From Thioploca sp. (GTDB taxonomy: Bacteria > Pseudomonadota > Gammaproteobacteria > Beggiatoales > Beggiatoaceae): a stretch of DNA of 64,000 nucleotides. Position numbers and translations under genes: made by a program. Below are positions 46,589-55,969 of this stretch, in pieces. The notes under the pieces are model-generated. The model worked only from the letters and a program-made list of their open reading frames with translations, had not been told where the DNA came from and made no database searches. Every line of letters begins with the position of its first letter. The stretch's first letter is position 1. Where the stretch lies: NCBI GenBank assembly GCA_012032555.1, contig JAAUSR010000013.1:40622-104621 (forward strand). Direction: 5' to 3'.

Positions 46589-47152
46589 CTAAGGTTTTTG
46601 AAAATAGGCGGTAATAATTAAGGTAAATCTCGGGTTGGTGGCGGAGGGAAGAATATCAAATCGTTCCGTAACAGTCATTTGAATATTCTGGGCAATCGCT
46701 AAAAGTAAATTATTGATTTTGGTTGATTCAAATTGTCCTTCTAATTGCGCAGTTACTTGCCATAAATAAGTATAGTGTTCAACCTCAATGGCTGGATCGA
46801 CAGTTAAGCGTGCCTTGTTTATTTTAGTCAAATTAACTTGTTCATTAAACCATTTTTGAAAAGTGGCTTGTGCTAACCCTTTGGTATTAGCTTGCCAGAG
46901 TCGTGCCTCGAGTTGCGTGAGTAACGGTTGTATTTCTGTAGCGCGATCGAGCCATTGTTTTTGTGTGGCAACGGTTTGTAGCTGTGCTAGTTGAGTATTG
47001 GCATTATGATAATCTTGTTGTAATCGGTATCGGTAATCATTTAATTCGAGAATCACATAAGTGACGAGTATGATTATAATGATTCCGCTGCCGATCCGTA
47101 ATCGCAGATTTTGTTGAAATTCTTTTAAAAATGACTTAATCAATGGCAGCAT
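46589..47152 (-). CDS. gspM: Type II secretion system protein GspM
   Basis: The 187-residue protein has one N-terminal helix (LRIGSGIIIIILVTYVILEL), a coiled coil (YRLQQDYHNANTQLAQLQT) and a small ferredoxin-like periplasmic domain (LWQVTAQLEGQFESTKINNL). This is the GspM/PilO layout. GspM pairs with GspL in the inner membrane platform. It is the last gene of the run gspI-J-K-L-M. Sequence identity in this family is always low, so the call leans on position. Confidence 0.75.
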   Translation of the reverse strand: MLPLIKSFLKEFQQNLRLRIGSGIIIIILVTYVILELNDYRYRLQQDYHNANTQLAQLQTVATQKQWLDRATEIQPLLTQLEARLWQANTKGLAQATFQKWFNEQVNLTKINKARLTVDPAIEVEHYTYLWQVTAQLEGQFESTKINNLLLAIAQNIQMTVTERFDILPSATNPRFTLIITAYFQKP

Positions 47153-47163
47153 CCCTTTAAAAA

Positions 47164-48216
47164 CTATAGTTTACTTGGTTCTACTCGCATTTTAAGAATC
47201 AATTTTTTCGGATCAGTAAAAGTATCTACTTTCACTTCCGTCAAAAAAGGGAGAGATTGAAAAGTTTTAATATATTGGGTGGGGTCGATTTGTTCATCTG
47301 CTTCAATAGTAAATCGTAGTTCTTTCAATTGATAGGCCCAGTTGACAAAACGGACTGAGTTCTTTTTCGGTAGTTTTTCCGCCACTTTAGCCATCAATTC
47401 GAGTTGTAGCGGCTGAGCCGCACTCAGGGTCAGGAGTTGTTCAAAGCGTTGTCGATTAGCTAGCGCTTGAGTTCGTGCTGATAAAATGGGGGTAACTTGC
47501 TCGTTCAGTGTGTCAATTTGTTGTTGAATTTGGTTAACAGCCTGTTGCCATTTAATGATACTGATACTTTGCCCAGTTAAGATGACGCTCATTATGGCGG
47601 CACTGGCTGTAATCCAAGTGGATTCTTGATAGAGAAACCGGAGTTTATTGAAGCGATGTGGCGCACGGCCCCAAGGGCGATTTAATAAAGGTGTTGCAAC
47701 TAATGTCGGTAATTGCGAATGAGCAGCGAGACCCTGTGCCCGTTGAAACAATAACCATTCTGCTAAGCTCGGTTTATTTGACCACCATCGACTACCAACT
47801 AATACGCCTTGTTGCCAAATTTGCCCTTCATAACCGGCTATACATTGAAGTAACTGAGTCATTTCAGTCGTGGGGCGAGGTTGCAATACGGTTTCTGGTA
47901 ACAAGGCCGCTTTTTTAATTCCCATTTCTAACCATCTATTTTGTTGGATAACTTTATCCCAAATCCAAACTTGAGCTTGTTCGCCCTGCCAAACCATATA
48001 ACTTCCATATTCAGGAAAAGGACTCCATTGTTGAATTTGTAGTTGTAAAACTGGTTCACGACGGTTAACGGGAATATCTTTTAAGGAAAAACATCGATAA
48101 TGACATAATCCCCGTGAGATGATCCATTCACGATGACCTCTAGCTGGTTCTGGGGGGATAATAACGTCATGACGTCTTTGCAGATAGCGTTGCGTCGAAA
48201 AGAATTGTGGGCGCAT
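47164..48216 (-). CDS. gspL: Type II secretion system protein GspL
   Basis: The 350-residue protein has a cytoplasmic N-terminal part of about 190 residues that is shorter than usual for GspL. A membrane helix follows near residues 212-230 (WITASAAIMSVILTGQSIS), then a coiled coil (WQQAVNQIQQQIDTLNEQV) and a periplasmic ferredoxin-like domain ending PFLTEVKVDTFTDPKKLIL. This matches GspL/PilN topology. GspL recruits the GspE ATPase to the membrane and binds GspM. It overlaps gspK by 50 bases, and gspM follows after 11 bases. Confidence 0.75.
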   Translation of the reverse strand: MRPQFFSTQRYLQRRHDVIIPPEPARGHREWIISRGLCHYRCFSLKDIPVNRREPVLQLQIQQWSPFPEYGSYMVWQGEQAQVWIWDKVIQQNRWLEMGIKKAALLPETVLQPRPTTEMTQLLQCIAGYEGQIWQQGVLVGSRWWSNKPSLAEWLLFQRAQGLAAHSQLPTLVATPLLNRPWGRAPHRFNKLRFLYQESTWITASAAIMSVILTGQSISIIKWQQAVNQIQQQIDTLNEQVTPILSARTQALANRQRFEQLLTLSAAQPLQLELMAKVAEKLPKKNSVRFVNWAYQLKELRFTIEADEQIDPTQYIKTFQSLPFLTEVKVDTFTDPKKLILKMRVEPSKL

Positions 48217-49330
48217 GAACAGGAGCCGTTTTAATATAATGAGGTAATAACGTTAATTGTAAATTAGCATCAATTTGCCACGGTTTATTGCCATCAAAAG
48301 TATGGGTTAAGCGGATATAGGCTTGTCGCATAGACCGGGCACCTTCATACCACAGCGTTAACCGAAGCGCTTGAGCGGGAAAGAAATTCGTTTCAAAAGG
48401 CTCTACTTCCGCAGGCATACCGGCAATCTGAGTGACAGTATTCAGCGTATAAAAAGGTAAACTTTGACGTATTTTAATGAGGCGTTCTGCCGCTAATTCA
48501 TTGAAGTTATAAGCCGCTTGTAATACCAATGACGGTGCGGTGTTAAAATTGGGATGTGCTGCAACGGTAACGGTGGTTAATTGGCCCAATTGGTCATCTT
48601 TCCACAAGTTTTTTTGGTCACTCCAGTCAAGCACGCGATAGACTTCTAGCGGATGAATCAAAAAATGATTTCGCGGTGGTGGTAAATGACGTTCTTCGTA
48701 GTGATAAGCTTCGGCGCCATTCAATCGATGCAAATCATCCGGATCGACATAATCGTTAAACTTGGCTATTAAAGGGGCCTGTGATTCATACTCAATGCCA
48801 AATAAACTTAAGAGACGATTAAGAACAACTTCATTTTCTAATTGGAGATTAAGTAATCCACCTTCATCCTGTAAAGCAAAATAGGCTTTCCCATAACCAA
48901 AATAAGGTTGATCATCTAAGGCGAGTTCCGTGCCATCCGATAAAATCGTGTCCTGAGTTTCATCCATAAAAATCATTGGGTTATTTTGTTGCTGTTTTTG
49001 TTGTTTTTGCATCGCTACAAATTCATCCATGATTTCTTCTAAGGTTTTGCTATCATCCGTTAGATCTTCAAGGTTAACGGGTGGTTTTTCTTGCGCTACC
49101 GATTTAGAAATCGTTACACCCGCAATGGTAAAACGTTGAGTTGTTAGCAGATAAATTAGGGTTGCTTGAGTATTATACATATCCATCTCGCCTTGCAAAT
49201 CCGTTTGCTGCGTTTGAACCAACTCAATGGCTCGCTGGGTCCACACCGCAAATGAACTCGCTGCCAGGGTCAAAATAACTAATACCCATAAGGTCATCAC
49301 TAAAACAAAACCGGTTTGGGAAGATTGCAT
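48167..49330 (-). CDS. gspK: Type II secretion minor pseudopilin GspK
   Basis: The prepilin-like start QSSQTGFVLVMTLWVLVILT lacks the usual Glu5, as expected for GspK, the pseudopilus-tip protein. The large domain contains the GspK-type region FNDYVDPDDLHRLNGAEAYH, then HFLIHPLEVYRVLDW. Calcium-binding Asp/Glu residues are present in this segment. A Gln/Lys-rich stretch (MQKQQKQQQNN) interrupts the N-terminal third. Length 387 is somewhat above average. It overlaps gspL. Confidence 0.85.
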   Translation of the reverse strand: MQSSQTGFVLVMTLWVLVILTLAASSFAVWTQRAIELVQTQQTDLQGEMDMYNTQATLIYLLTTQRFTIAGVTISKSVAQEKPPVNLEDLTDDSKTLEEIMDEFVAMQKQQKQQQNNPMIFMDETQDTILSDGTELALDDQPYFGYGKAYFALQDEGGLLNLQLENEVVLNRLLSLFGIEYESQAPLIAKFNDYVDPDDLHRLNGAEAYHYEERHLPPPRNHFLIHPLEVYRVLDWSDQKNLWKDDQLGQLTTVTVAAHPNFNTAPSLVLQAAYNFNELAAERLIKIRQSLPFYTLNTVTQIAGMPAEVEPFETNFFPAQALRLTLWYEGARSMRQAYIRLTHTFDGNKPWQIDANLQLTLLPHYIKTAPVHAPTILFDATLSAKTS

Positions 49331-49363
49331 AACGATTAATTAACTGGGATAACTGAAAACGGA

Positions 49364-49996
49364 TTAATCTTCATATAAGCGATAATCATATCGAGTGTAA
49401 TTAGCATCGGAGAGTTTTACCAACCAGTTAATTGGCATTTGGCGCCGCTGTCCCTGAAACAGAATGACTTGAGGAATTTGTAATGCTTTTAAACCAAATT
49501 GTGGTGGCCATTGCTTATGCCATTCGCCTGCCATGCTCATATACTGAAATTCACCACTATCCCCAGACCATTTAGCGACTTCCCAATAATCGCCTTGACT
49601 GTTTTGATAACGTAATGTGGTTATACCATCAGCATATTGTAATTGCCAAGCAAAAGTGGTTGGTATACCGACCTGCATATCTAATGCTGCTAAGGTTAGA
49701 CCGCTTAATTCTCGTGGTTGACCTTGAAAAATAGATTGGCCATCTTCGTAATCAGTCACAATCCCAGTTAACGTACTTCGGAACCAATATTCTTGGAGAA
49801 TTCCACTTTGAGAATCGTCTAGTTGCTCTAAAAAGCGGGAACGGAGGTGTAAGACATAGGTAAAACCCTCTAATAACAACAGGCTGATTAGACTTATTAA
49901 GACTAATACCACTAACATTTCTAATAGAGTGAATCCCTGAAAAAAATAGCTTGGAGATGGATTGTTTTGCAGCGGCTTCATCTCACTGAAACTCAT
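49364..49996 (-). CDS. gspJ: Type II secretion minor pseudopilin GspJ
   Basis: After a short leader the type IV prepilin cleavage site and helix read FQGFTLLEMLVVLVLISL, with the conserved Glu5. The remaining 165 residues form a beta-rich domain (QLQYADGITTLRYQNSQGDY). GspJ sits with GspI and GspK at the pseudopilus tip. It overlaps gspI by 14 bases. Confidence 0.85.
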   Translation of the reverse strand: MSFSEMKPLQNNPSPSYFFQGFTLLEMLVVLVLISLISLLLLEGFTYVLHLRSRFLEQLDDSQSGILQEYWFRSTLTGIVTDYEDGQSIFQGQPRELSGLTLAALDMQVGIPTTFAWQLQYADGITTLRYQNSQGDYWEVAKWSGDSGEFQYMSMAGEWHKQWPPQFGLKALQIPQVILFQGQRRQMPINWLVKLSDANYTRYDYRLYED

Positions 49997-50399
49997 CTTT
50001 AAATTGACGTACTTGTTTATAGCCAGCTTGACGTAAGGTAAACTGAGCGAGTAAATCCTGCTTCACCTTGACTTTGACTTCGGTTTCATATAATCCAATT
50101 TGAAACAAACTGATGCCTCCAAGGCTAGTCACACCATCCTTAGGTAATTCAAGTGCAGTGGCGTTCCAATCGATTTGGTAAATTCCAATCGTTTCTTTTC
50201 CTTGAGGTTTTTCTAGGGGGTTAACCGTTTCCATAAACACCAGCGCATTTTGGATAGCTTGTTGGCGTTGTTGGGCTTGTTGTATCCGTTGTAAGCTCAT
50301 TAGATTGGTGTTAATCCAACTTAATAACGCTATCCCGGTACTCGCAAACAGTGCTAAAGCTACAATCGCTTCTAGCAAAGTGAAACCACGTTGATTCAT
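49983..50399 (-). CDS. gspI: Type II secretion minor pseudopilin GspI
   Basis: The 138-residue protein begins [20 protein letters not shown], a clean prepilin signal with Gly-Phe cleavage and Glu5. The C-terminal domain ([19 protein letters not shown]) is short, as in GspI. It overlaps gspJ by 14 bases and the macro-domain gene upstream by four bases, so all are probably co-translated. GspC-H and GspE/F are not in the window. Confidence 0.85.
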   Translation of the reverse strand: MNQRGFTLLEAIVALALFASTGIALLSWINTNLMSLQRIQQAQQRQQAIQNALVFMETVNPLEKPQGKETIGIYQIDWNATALELPKDGVTSLGGISLFQIGLYETEVKVKVKQDLLAQFTLRQAGYKQVRQFKDEFQ

Positions 50400-50911
50400 T
50401 TAATAGAAGATAATGCTAATTGGTAAGCTTCGTTAATCGGTTGGCCCAATGCAACCAAATAAATGATATCAATCCCATGATGAGTTTTAGTCCAGGTTTT
50501 AATCGTTTGGACAGCAATTTGGGCAGCCGCTATAATGGGATAACCATAAGCACCGCAACTAATAGCCGGAAAGGCTATCGTTTTTACTTGATGCGCTAAA
50601 GCCAGCCCTAAGCTATGAATATAACAATCGGCTAATAATTGAGATTCATGGTAATGTCCACCCCGCCACACTGGCCCGACCGTATGAATAACATAGCGAG
50701 CAGGTAATTGATAACCTTGAGTTATTTTTGCTTGCCCAGTTGAACATCCACCTAGAGTGCGACATTCCACTAATAGTTGTGGGCCAGCAGCGCGATGAAT
50801 TGCACCATCAACACCACCGCCACCCAGCAAAGATTCATTAGCGGCATTAACGATAGCATCAACTGCGAGTTTAGTTATATCACCTTGAATAATTTTAATG
50901 AGCGCCACCAT
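50396..50911 (-). CDS. Macro domain protein (O-acetyl-ADP-ribose deacetylase-like, YmdB type)
   Basis: The 171-residue protein is a single macro domain: [52 protein letters not shown] and [14 protein letters not shown]. These residues bind ADP-ribose, and YmdB-type members remove acetyl or ADP-ribosyl groups. Its last four bases overlap the gspI start, making it the apparent first gene of the gsp run. A macro domain has no known part in type II secretion, so this may be chance operon membership. ADP-ribose is also the likely substrate of the NudF enzyme encoded at 61483-62115. Confidence 0.9.
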   Translation of the reverse strand: MVALIKIIQGDITKLAVDAIVNAANESLLGGGGVDGAIHRAAGPQLLVECRTLGGCSTGQAKITQGYQLPARYVIHTVGPVWRGGHYHESQLLADCYIHSLGLALAHQVKTIAFPAISCGAYGYPIIAAAQIAVQTIKTWTKTHHGIDIIYLVALGQPINEAYQLALSSIK

Positions 50912-51255
50912 TTCGCTAATTGTTTTTTACAACGAGAATAATAAATATTTTTTTAGAGAGGGTTAAATGAATATTCAGGTTAACACGCCAGTAAACTTGA
51001 TAATAAGAAATGATAATCACTTATCATGCTAACAATCCATTACCTTTCTTACCATTCCAGGTTAAAATAACAAAATAAAAAAGTAAAAATGATATTGATG
51101 ACCAATTAATAAATTTATGCTATAATCCGCTTATAAAATAGTTTTAAAAATGTAATTTTTACGGATAAACGAGTGAGAGTCGAGTAAAAAATTTCATAGG
51201 ACTTGATAGGTTAATTATTGAAAATGAATTCACTATTATGTAAAAAGGTTTGCAG
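50912..51255. other. 344-base intergenic region
   Basis: AT-rich, with divergent genes on either side, so promoters for the gsp run (minus) and for the small secreted protein (plus) are expected. No repeat or RNA gene was recognised. Confidence 0.3.
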
Positions 51256-51690
51256 ATGAGGGTTAAAATAACACTGCCGCTATATTTCTTAGTATTCATG
51301 AGTTTACCTACATTTACGGTGGCTGAGAGTTTAGGTATACATTGTTGGTTACAAGCGCCGGTAAACCAAATTTTATGCTTTGAAGTTACTGATATTAATG
51401 GTAAATATTATTCCCTAATTGGCGAAGATATTGGGGAAAAAGCCCATTATCCGGTAAATGGTTCTGGTTTATTCGATGAGAATAATCAAATCTATCGCCT
51501 TGAATTTACTCAAAATCACGGGAACATCAATGTATATGAAAATGCTATCACCCTCAACCCGACCACACTGGATGGTAATTGGACTGATGACAGTAGTAAT
51601 GAGGGTGAGTTTCAGTATCTTGGCACTGGACCACTTGATTCTGACCAAATCAAGACGCTGACCAAGCGCCGTGCAAAGAGAAAAAAATAA
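51256..51690 (+). CDS. Small secreted protein of unknown function
   Basis: The 144-residue protein has a signal peptide (ITLPLYFLVFMSLPTFTVAE) and a beta-rich mature part with two Cys (IHCWLQAPVNQILCFEV). The C-terminus is basic (TLTKRRAKRKK). The ATG at 51256 is preferred over a TTG six bases earlier. No family recognised. A strong terminator follows, so it is probably monocistronic. Confidence 0.55.
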   Translation: MRVKITLPLYFLVFMSLPTFTVAESLGIHCWLQAPVNQILCFEVTDINGKYYSLIGEDIGEKAHYPVNGSGLFDENNQIYRLEFTQNHGNINVYENAITLNPTTLDGNWTDDSSNEGEFQYLGTGPLDSDQIKTLTKRRAKRKK

Positions 51691-51771
51691 TAATAAAACT
51701 GAAGAAGGCCCCTTCTTAACCTTCTTCTCCACGGCTCTCTTTAGGTAGGAAGAAGAGAATCCGTGGCTCTT

Positions 51772-51812
51772 CTCTCCCTTAGGGGTAGGAAAAGGGAGAG
51801 TTTCCTTTTTTA
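51772..51812 (+). terminator. Rho-independent terminator
   Basis: CTCTCCCTT (51772-51780) pairs perfectly with AAGGGAGAG (51792-51800), followed by tttccttttttattt. It separates the small secreted protein from the C25 protease gene. Confidence 0.8.
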
Positions 51813-51838
51813 TTTATCGGTAAAACGGGAATGTTACT

Positions 51839-53455
51839 ATGAACTGCCGAATTTTTCCAATCTTTATTTGTAGTGTTATTGTCATGTTGGCTCCCGCAGT
51901 CGAGGCCACTTCAGCTATCCATTTGCTTTCTAGTCATGACAGTGAACTCGTTTTACAGTTTACTTTACCCGATTTTAATTTCAAAACGCCGCCGATTTTG
52001 GAATCCAGTTGTCAACAAATTGACATAGAAAACTGGGCAACCACTTCCGAACCGGGTTATCCGGAAATTCCCATTATAGGCACATTAATGCAAATTCCTG
52101 ATACTGGGGAGATTTCTGCGCATATTTTGACAGCAGAATATGAAACGCTCTCCGCAGTAGAATTATGCCCCACACCCACTCCCCTGATTTCTAAGCGGGG
52201 AGAAGTGACTTATTCATTGACCCAAAATAAAATGGTTTATCAAAGCAATCATTTTTGGCCAACAACTGAGTTGGAATTAGGATCTCGCCAAATTTTGCGA
52301 GGTGTACCGGTGAGTCGGCTACGTATTTTTCCGTTTCAATGGGATCCGGTAACTCAAGAGCTACGTTACCTTAAAAAGGCATTGTTACAAGTTCAATTTG
52401 AAGCTGCTATATCTCCAGCAACGACAAGAACCCGGGAAAAAGATCCATCCGTTACTGATAGTTATGCTGCCTTACTTCAAAATGTCTTAATTAATTACCA
52501 ACCAGCCTTTTCAACTAAACGGAGTTCCAGAAGTCAACCCGAAACAACCCCGGTTACAGAAACTGAAAACCAACCGGTTCAACGACTCCTTAAAACCAAT
52601 AATAGTTTACGAGTTGAAATAACTCAAGAGGGTATTTACCGATTATCTTACGAACAATTAGCAGAAGCAGGGTTACCCGCTCAATTCATCAATCCAACTC
52701 ACTTGCAATTATTTTATCAAGACCAAGAAGTGGCTATTAAGGTGAATTCACAACAACCGGATCAATTGAATCCGGGTGATTATATTGAATTTTATGGGCA
52801 AGGTATTAGTCATAATATTTTTACTGATACGAATGTATATTGGTTGTCTTGGCAAAGTAGAATACCGGGTAAAAGAGTTGTTCCACTTGATAGTCATCTC
52901 ACTCCAGCGAGTGAAACTGAAACGATTAATACTTTTTATGACAGTCTTCATCTTGAAGAAGACAATCAATCCTGGTTAGGTACACCTGGTGCACCAGAAC
53001 AAGACTATTGGTTTTGGCAAAGATTAAATGCTTCCGAAACCGCCGATTTTACTTTTGAACTCACTTCGGTTTCACCAATACCAACCGAAGCAACTATTCG
53101 AGTTGGTTTTCGTGGTCGTTCTACCGCGACACCCCACCCTAACCATCATACCTTAATTAAGTTAAATGATACTTTGATTGGTGATGAATTTTGGGATGGG
53201 GATGTAGAGTTTATACAATCCACGTCATTTTCTTCAGAATTGCTCAAAATTGGCCAAAATCAACTCAACATTGAAATGCCAGGAGATACTGGGGCAATAG
53301 TCGATGTGATCTATCCTAATTGGATAGAAGTTAACGCTTGGCAGAATCTTGAAGTAAAAAAGATCGACTCGTTTTTACCATTCCTGGTGCAGCAAATAGT
53401 CGATCGGTTAGAGTTGATAAGCTTACCCAACCGGAACTCGTCATTTATGACATAA
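51839..53455 (+). CDS. Gingipain-type C25 cysteine protease, propeptide and N-terminal part
   Basis: A signal peptide (FICSVIVMLAPAVEATSA) precedes a C25 propeptide-like region (IENWATTSEPGYPEIPIIGT, GVPVSRLRIFPFQWDPVTQE). Beta domains follow that resemble the N-terminal region of gingipain-like proteins (TNNSLRVEITQEGIYRLSYE, INPTHLQLFYQDQEVAIKV, GDYIEFYGQGISHNIFTDTN). After EVKK the frame changes at the A6 run 53356-53361. One more A restores DRLVFTIPGAANSRSVRVDK and joins the catalytic part. The full protein would have about 960 residues. Confidence 0.8.
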   Translation: MNCRIFPIFICSVIVMLAPAVEATSAIHLLSSHDSELVLQFTLPDFNFKTPPILESSCQQIDIENWATTSEPGYPEIPIIGTLMQIPDTGEISAHILTAEYETLSAVELCPTPTPLISKRGEVTYSLTQNKMVYQSNHFWPTTELELGSRQILRGVPVSRLRIFPFQWDPVTQELRYLKKALLQVQFEAAISPATTRTREKDPSVTDSYAALLQNVLINYQPAFSTKRSSRSQPETTPVTETENQPVQRLLKTNNSLRVEITQEGIYRLSYEQLAEAGLPAQFINPTHLQLFYQDQEVAIKVNSQQPDQLNPGDYIEFYGQGISHNIFTDTNVYWLSWQSRIPGKRVVPLDSHLTPASETETINTFYDSLHLEEDNQSWLGTPGAPEQDYWFWQRLNASETADFTFELTSVSPIPTEATIRVGFRGRSTATPHPNHHTLIKLNDTLIGDEFWDGDVEFIQSTSFSSELLKIGQNQLNIEMPGDTGAIVDVIYPNWIEVNAWQNLEVKKIDSFLPFLVQQIVDRLELISLPNRNSSFMT

Positions 53456-53469
53456 CCAATCCTCATGAA

Positions 53470-54723
53470 GTGGTGGAACTCACTGATTTTTCAGTAGTAG
53501 AATCTGAATCAACCTATCAAGTGCGCTTCACCACTTCAGCAACTGAAGATAAAACTTACTTTATTTCAGCGCTTAAACAAATTTTATCACCCGATCAAAT
53601 TATCCCTTACCAAACCCATCAATTAAAGAATCAGAAAAATGGTGCAGATTATATTCTGATTACCACCAGCGAGTTTTTACCAGAAGTAGAACCGCTGGTT
53701 CAATTGCGCCGCCGACAAGGGTTACGTGTTAAAGCGGTGAGTATGGAACAAATTTATAATGAATTTAATGCGGGTTTAGCAGAACCCAAAGCTATTAAAC
53801 AATTTTTAAAATATGCTTATGAGAATTGGCGATCACCAGCACCAACAGAAGTCTTTTTAGTGGGAGATGCACATTTAAACTATAAAAAGGCTCAAAAGTC
53901 GGCTAAGAAGGTCAGTCAAGTACCCACTTATCTCTCACCCTCTTGGGATGGTTTAACTCCCGATGACAGTTGGTATGTTAGCGTTGATGGTGACGATAAC
54001 TTACCCGATATGTTTATTGGACGAATTCCTGGAAACACGCCAGAGAAAGTTTCTGAATTAATTAATAAAATTATCCGCTTTGAAGAATCTAACCAAACTA
54101 ATCCACGCAAAATTTTACTGGTAACAGACAGTGAGCAAGACTTTGAAGATTCAAGTGAGGAATTAATTAATCATTTACCCGTTGATTTTGGCACAGATAA
54201 AGTTTACTTACAATCTTACCTGGCACTGAATCAAGAGGGAATGACTAAGGAAGACAAAATTACCCTAGCCACTCAAGATATCATTGCGAGCATGAATCAA
54301 GGAATTATGATTAGTAATTATATTGGACACGGTGTCGTTAACCAATGGAGTGGTTCTAAAGGATTGTTTAAGCCAGAAAATCTTCAGTTGGTCACGAATG
54401 AAGAACAACTCTTTTTTGCTTTTATGCTCACCTGTATCAATGGTTATTTTGTCGGTGATAAATACGCTTTAGCTGAAGAATTCGTTATAGCTAAAGGTGG
54501 GGCTATTGGTAGTCTTGCACCAAGTAATCTCAGTTATTTATGGGAGGATGCTATTCTAGCTCAAGAAGCCTTTTCTATCCTGTTTGAACAAGGTGTTAAA
54601 AGATTAGGTGCCTTGACGACTCAAGCTAAAATTGCTGCTTATAGCAAAGGGACTTCAGCAGATGTAATAAAAACGTTCACTCTATTTGGTGATCCAGCTG
54701 TCAGTTTAAAAGATTGGCAATGA
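53470..54723 (+). CDS. Gingipain-type C25 cysteine protease, catalytic part
   Basis: The caspase-like catalytic domain shows ADYILITTSEFLPEVEPLVQ, RRRQGLRVKAVSMEQIYNEF, EVFLVGDAHLNYK and DMFIGRIPGNTPEKVSELI. The catalytic His is in NYIGHGVVNQWSG and the catalytic Cys in MLTCINGYF. It ends at GDPAVSLKDWQ, with no C-terminal sorting domain of the type IX system used by Porphyromonas gingipains; export by type II secretion would fit the neighbours. The frame is open back to 53362, so this Met is not the true start. Substrate preference (Arg or Lys) cannot be read reliably. Confidence 0.82.
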   Translation: MVELTDFSVVESESTYQVRFTTSATEDKTYFISALKQILSPDQIIPYQTHQLKNQKNGADYILITTSEFLPEVEPLVQLRRRQGLRVKAVSMEQIYNEFNAGLAEPKAIKQFLKYAYENWRSPAPTEVFLVGDAHLNYKKAQKSAKKVSQVPTYLSPSWDGLTPDDSWYVSVDGDDNLPDMFIGRIPGNTPEKVSELINKIIRFEESNQTNPRKILLVTDSEQDFEDSSEELINHLPVDFGTDKVYLQSYLALNQEGMTKEDKITLATQDIIASMNQGIMISNYIGHGVVNQWSGSKGLFKPENLQLVTNEEQLFFAFMLTCINGYFVGDKYALAEEFVIAKGGAIGSLAPSNLSYLWEDAILAQEAFSILFEQGVKRLGALTTQAKIAAYSKGTSADVIKTFTLFGDPAVSLKDWQ

Positions 54724-54794
54724 AATTTTCTAGCTATTCAGCATCATCCCATGCTAACTTTAATTCAAATCATTTTTGGGAATGAATAAAAACT

Positions 54795-55265
54795 TTAGCT
54801 ATCTAACCAACGTTTTTTAACTTCCTCATGATGTAAAGCTAACCATGGTAATGCAATTATGGCAGGCGTAAAGCGAATTTTACCGGTGGTTAACATTTGT
54901 AAAGCGGTAGCGAAAGGCACGACATGCACTTGAATATCTTCATGTTCGGCAGCAACACCTTGAATGCCGCTGGCTGGCGTTGAATTGACTCGTCCACAAA
55001 AAAATGTGGTGGTTTCTTTCAGTGGTACTGCTGTGGCTAACAAAGAATTGACCAATCGGAATGATATTAGTAACGGGACAACCCATTTCTTCTTCGGCTT
55101 CTCGATAAACCACCGCTTCTAGGGTTTCGCTAGTTTCCCGAATACCCGCGACAATTTCCCATAACCAAGCGCCATCAGCATGTCCAATGGCAGCGGGACG
55201 AAATTGTTCAATCATCACCTCTTGTTCTGGGTCATAAGGTAAGACGGCGTCGGTAATGACTATAA
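54795..55265 (-). pseudogene. nudF remnant, copy 1 (N-terminally truncated, frameshifted)
   Basis: Two overlapping frames match the intact NudF at 61483-62115. One runs AVLPYDPEQEVMIEQFRPAA, through the Nudix box region WEIVAGIRETSETLEAVVYR and EAEEEMGCPV, to SSTTE; the other runs from ETTTFFCGRV to ALHHEEVKKRWLDS. Extra bases around 55015-55020 break the frame, and the first 50 or so codons are missing. Within the Nudix box, Gly is replaced by Ser (ETSET for ETGET). It is the most diverged of the three copies, so it decayed first. Confidence 0.8.
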
Positions 55266-55283
55266 ATTATTTGAGACAATAAT

Positions 55284-55526
55284 ATGTACACCTATAAAGA
55301 AATTATCACCCTTGACGATCTACAACATTTAACTTTAAGTCGTGCTTTACCCTTGCAAAAAGGGCAGAAAGTAGAAGTGCTAATTATTGCTGAAGGAGAA
55401 ACTAAAAGCCTAGTCCAAGAATCGCCAGCATCACTTTTACAATTGTTACTGGATAGTCCGGAAATGAGTGAAACCGAATATTAAACGATTCAAGAAAAAA
55501 GGCAACATTTAAATCAATGGGCTTAA
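55284..55526 (+). pseudogene. VapB-like antitoxin gene with a premature stop
   Basis: An open frame of 66 codons starts MYTYKEIITLDDLQHLTLSR and LQKGQKVEVLIIAE, a short beta-rich segment of the kind found in antitoxins paired with PIN toxins. TAA at 55482 interrupts it. Beyond this the same frame continues TIQEKRQHLNQWA to a stop at 55526, overlapping the toxin ATG at 55517 as in intact modules. One base change (TAA from CAA) would explain the break. The truncated 66-residue product could still be made. Confidence 0.6.
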
Positions 55527-55842
55527 TTTGTCTTGATACTAACATTTTGATTGCCCATAAACGTGCTAAGAAGGCAGAGAAAGATAAAACTTTTCTTTAC
55601 CATTAGCAACACAATCTTATCAGCTAGCAATTTCCACAATTACAGCTTATGAGTTACTGCGAGGAGATAATCAAGATGAAGATCAATATTGGCAAGCCTT
55701 GTTCAAAAATATGCAAATATTAGCTTTTGACTATGCTTGTGCCGAAGCAGCTTCCTTTGGTGCAGTTCGAACAATGGAAATTGAATATTCAACCATTTTT
55801 GCTCAGTTTACGGATATAAGTACCCTCTCACAAATTTTTTAG
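55517..55842 (+). pseudogene. VapC-like PIN-domain toxin gene, frameshifted and truncated
   Basis: The start MGLICLDTNILIAHKRAKKA has the first catalytic Asp of PIN ribonucleases. The frame then stops early; one extra T in the run at 55591-55594 gives SLPLATQSYQLAISTITAYE and LLRGDNQDEDQYWQALF, containing the second conserved acidic residue. After ILAFDYACAEAAS the sequence loses similarity to the family and ends at FTDISTLSQIF, so the last acidic residues are gone. Even if the frameshift is a sequencing error, the toxin lacks its C-terminal part. Together with the antitoxin break, this is a dead module. Confidence 0.6.
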
Positions 55843-55969
55843 AGATAAGGTAAATAAAAACCACCGTTGTTTTAATTAATATACCTGAAAACATGTGAAC
55901 GGGTACTTAATCATACTGTCACTAAACCAACGTTGGTTCCAATTTGAATTTAATTTATAAATTAATAAT

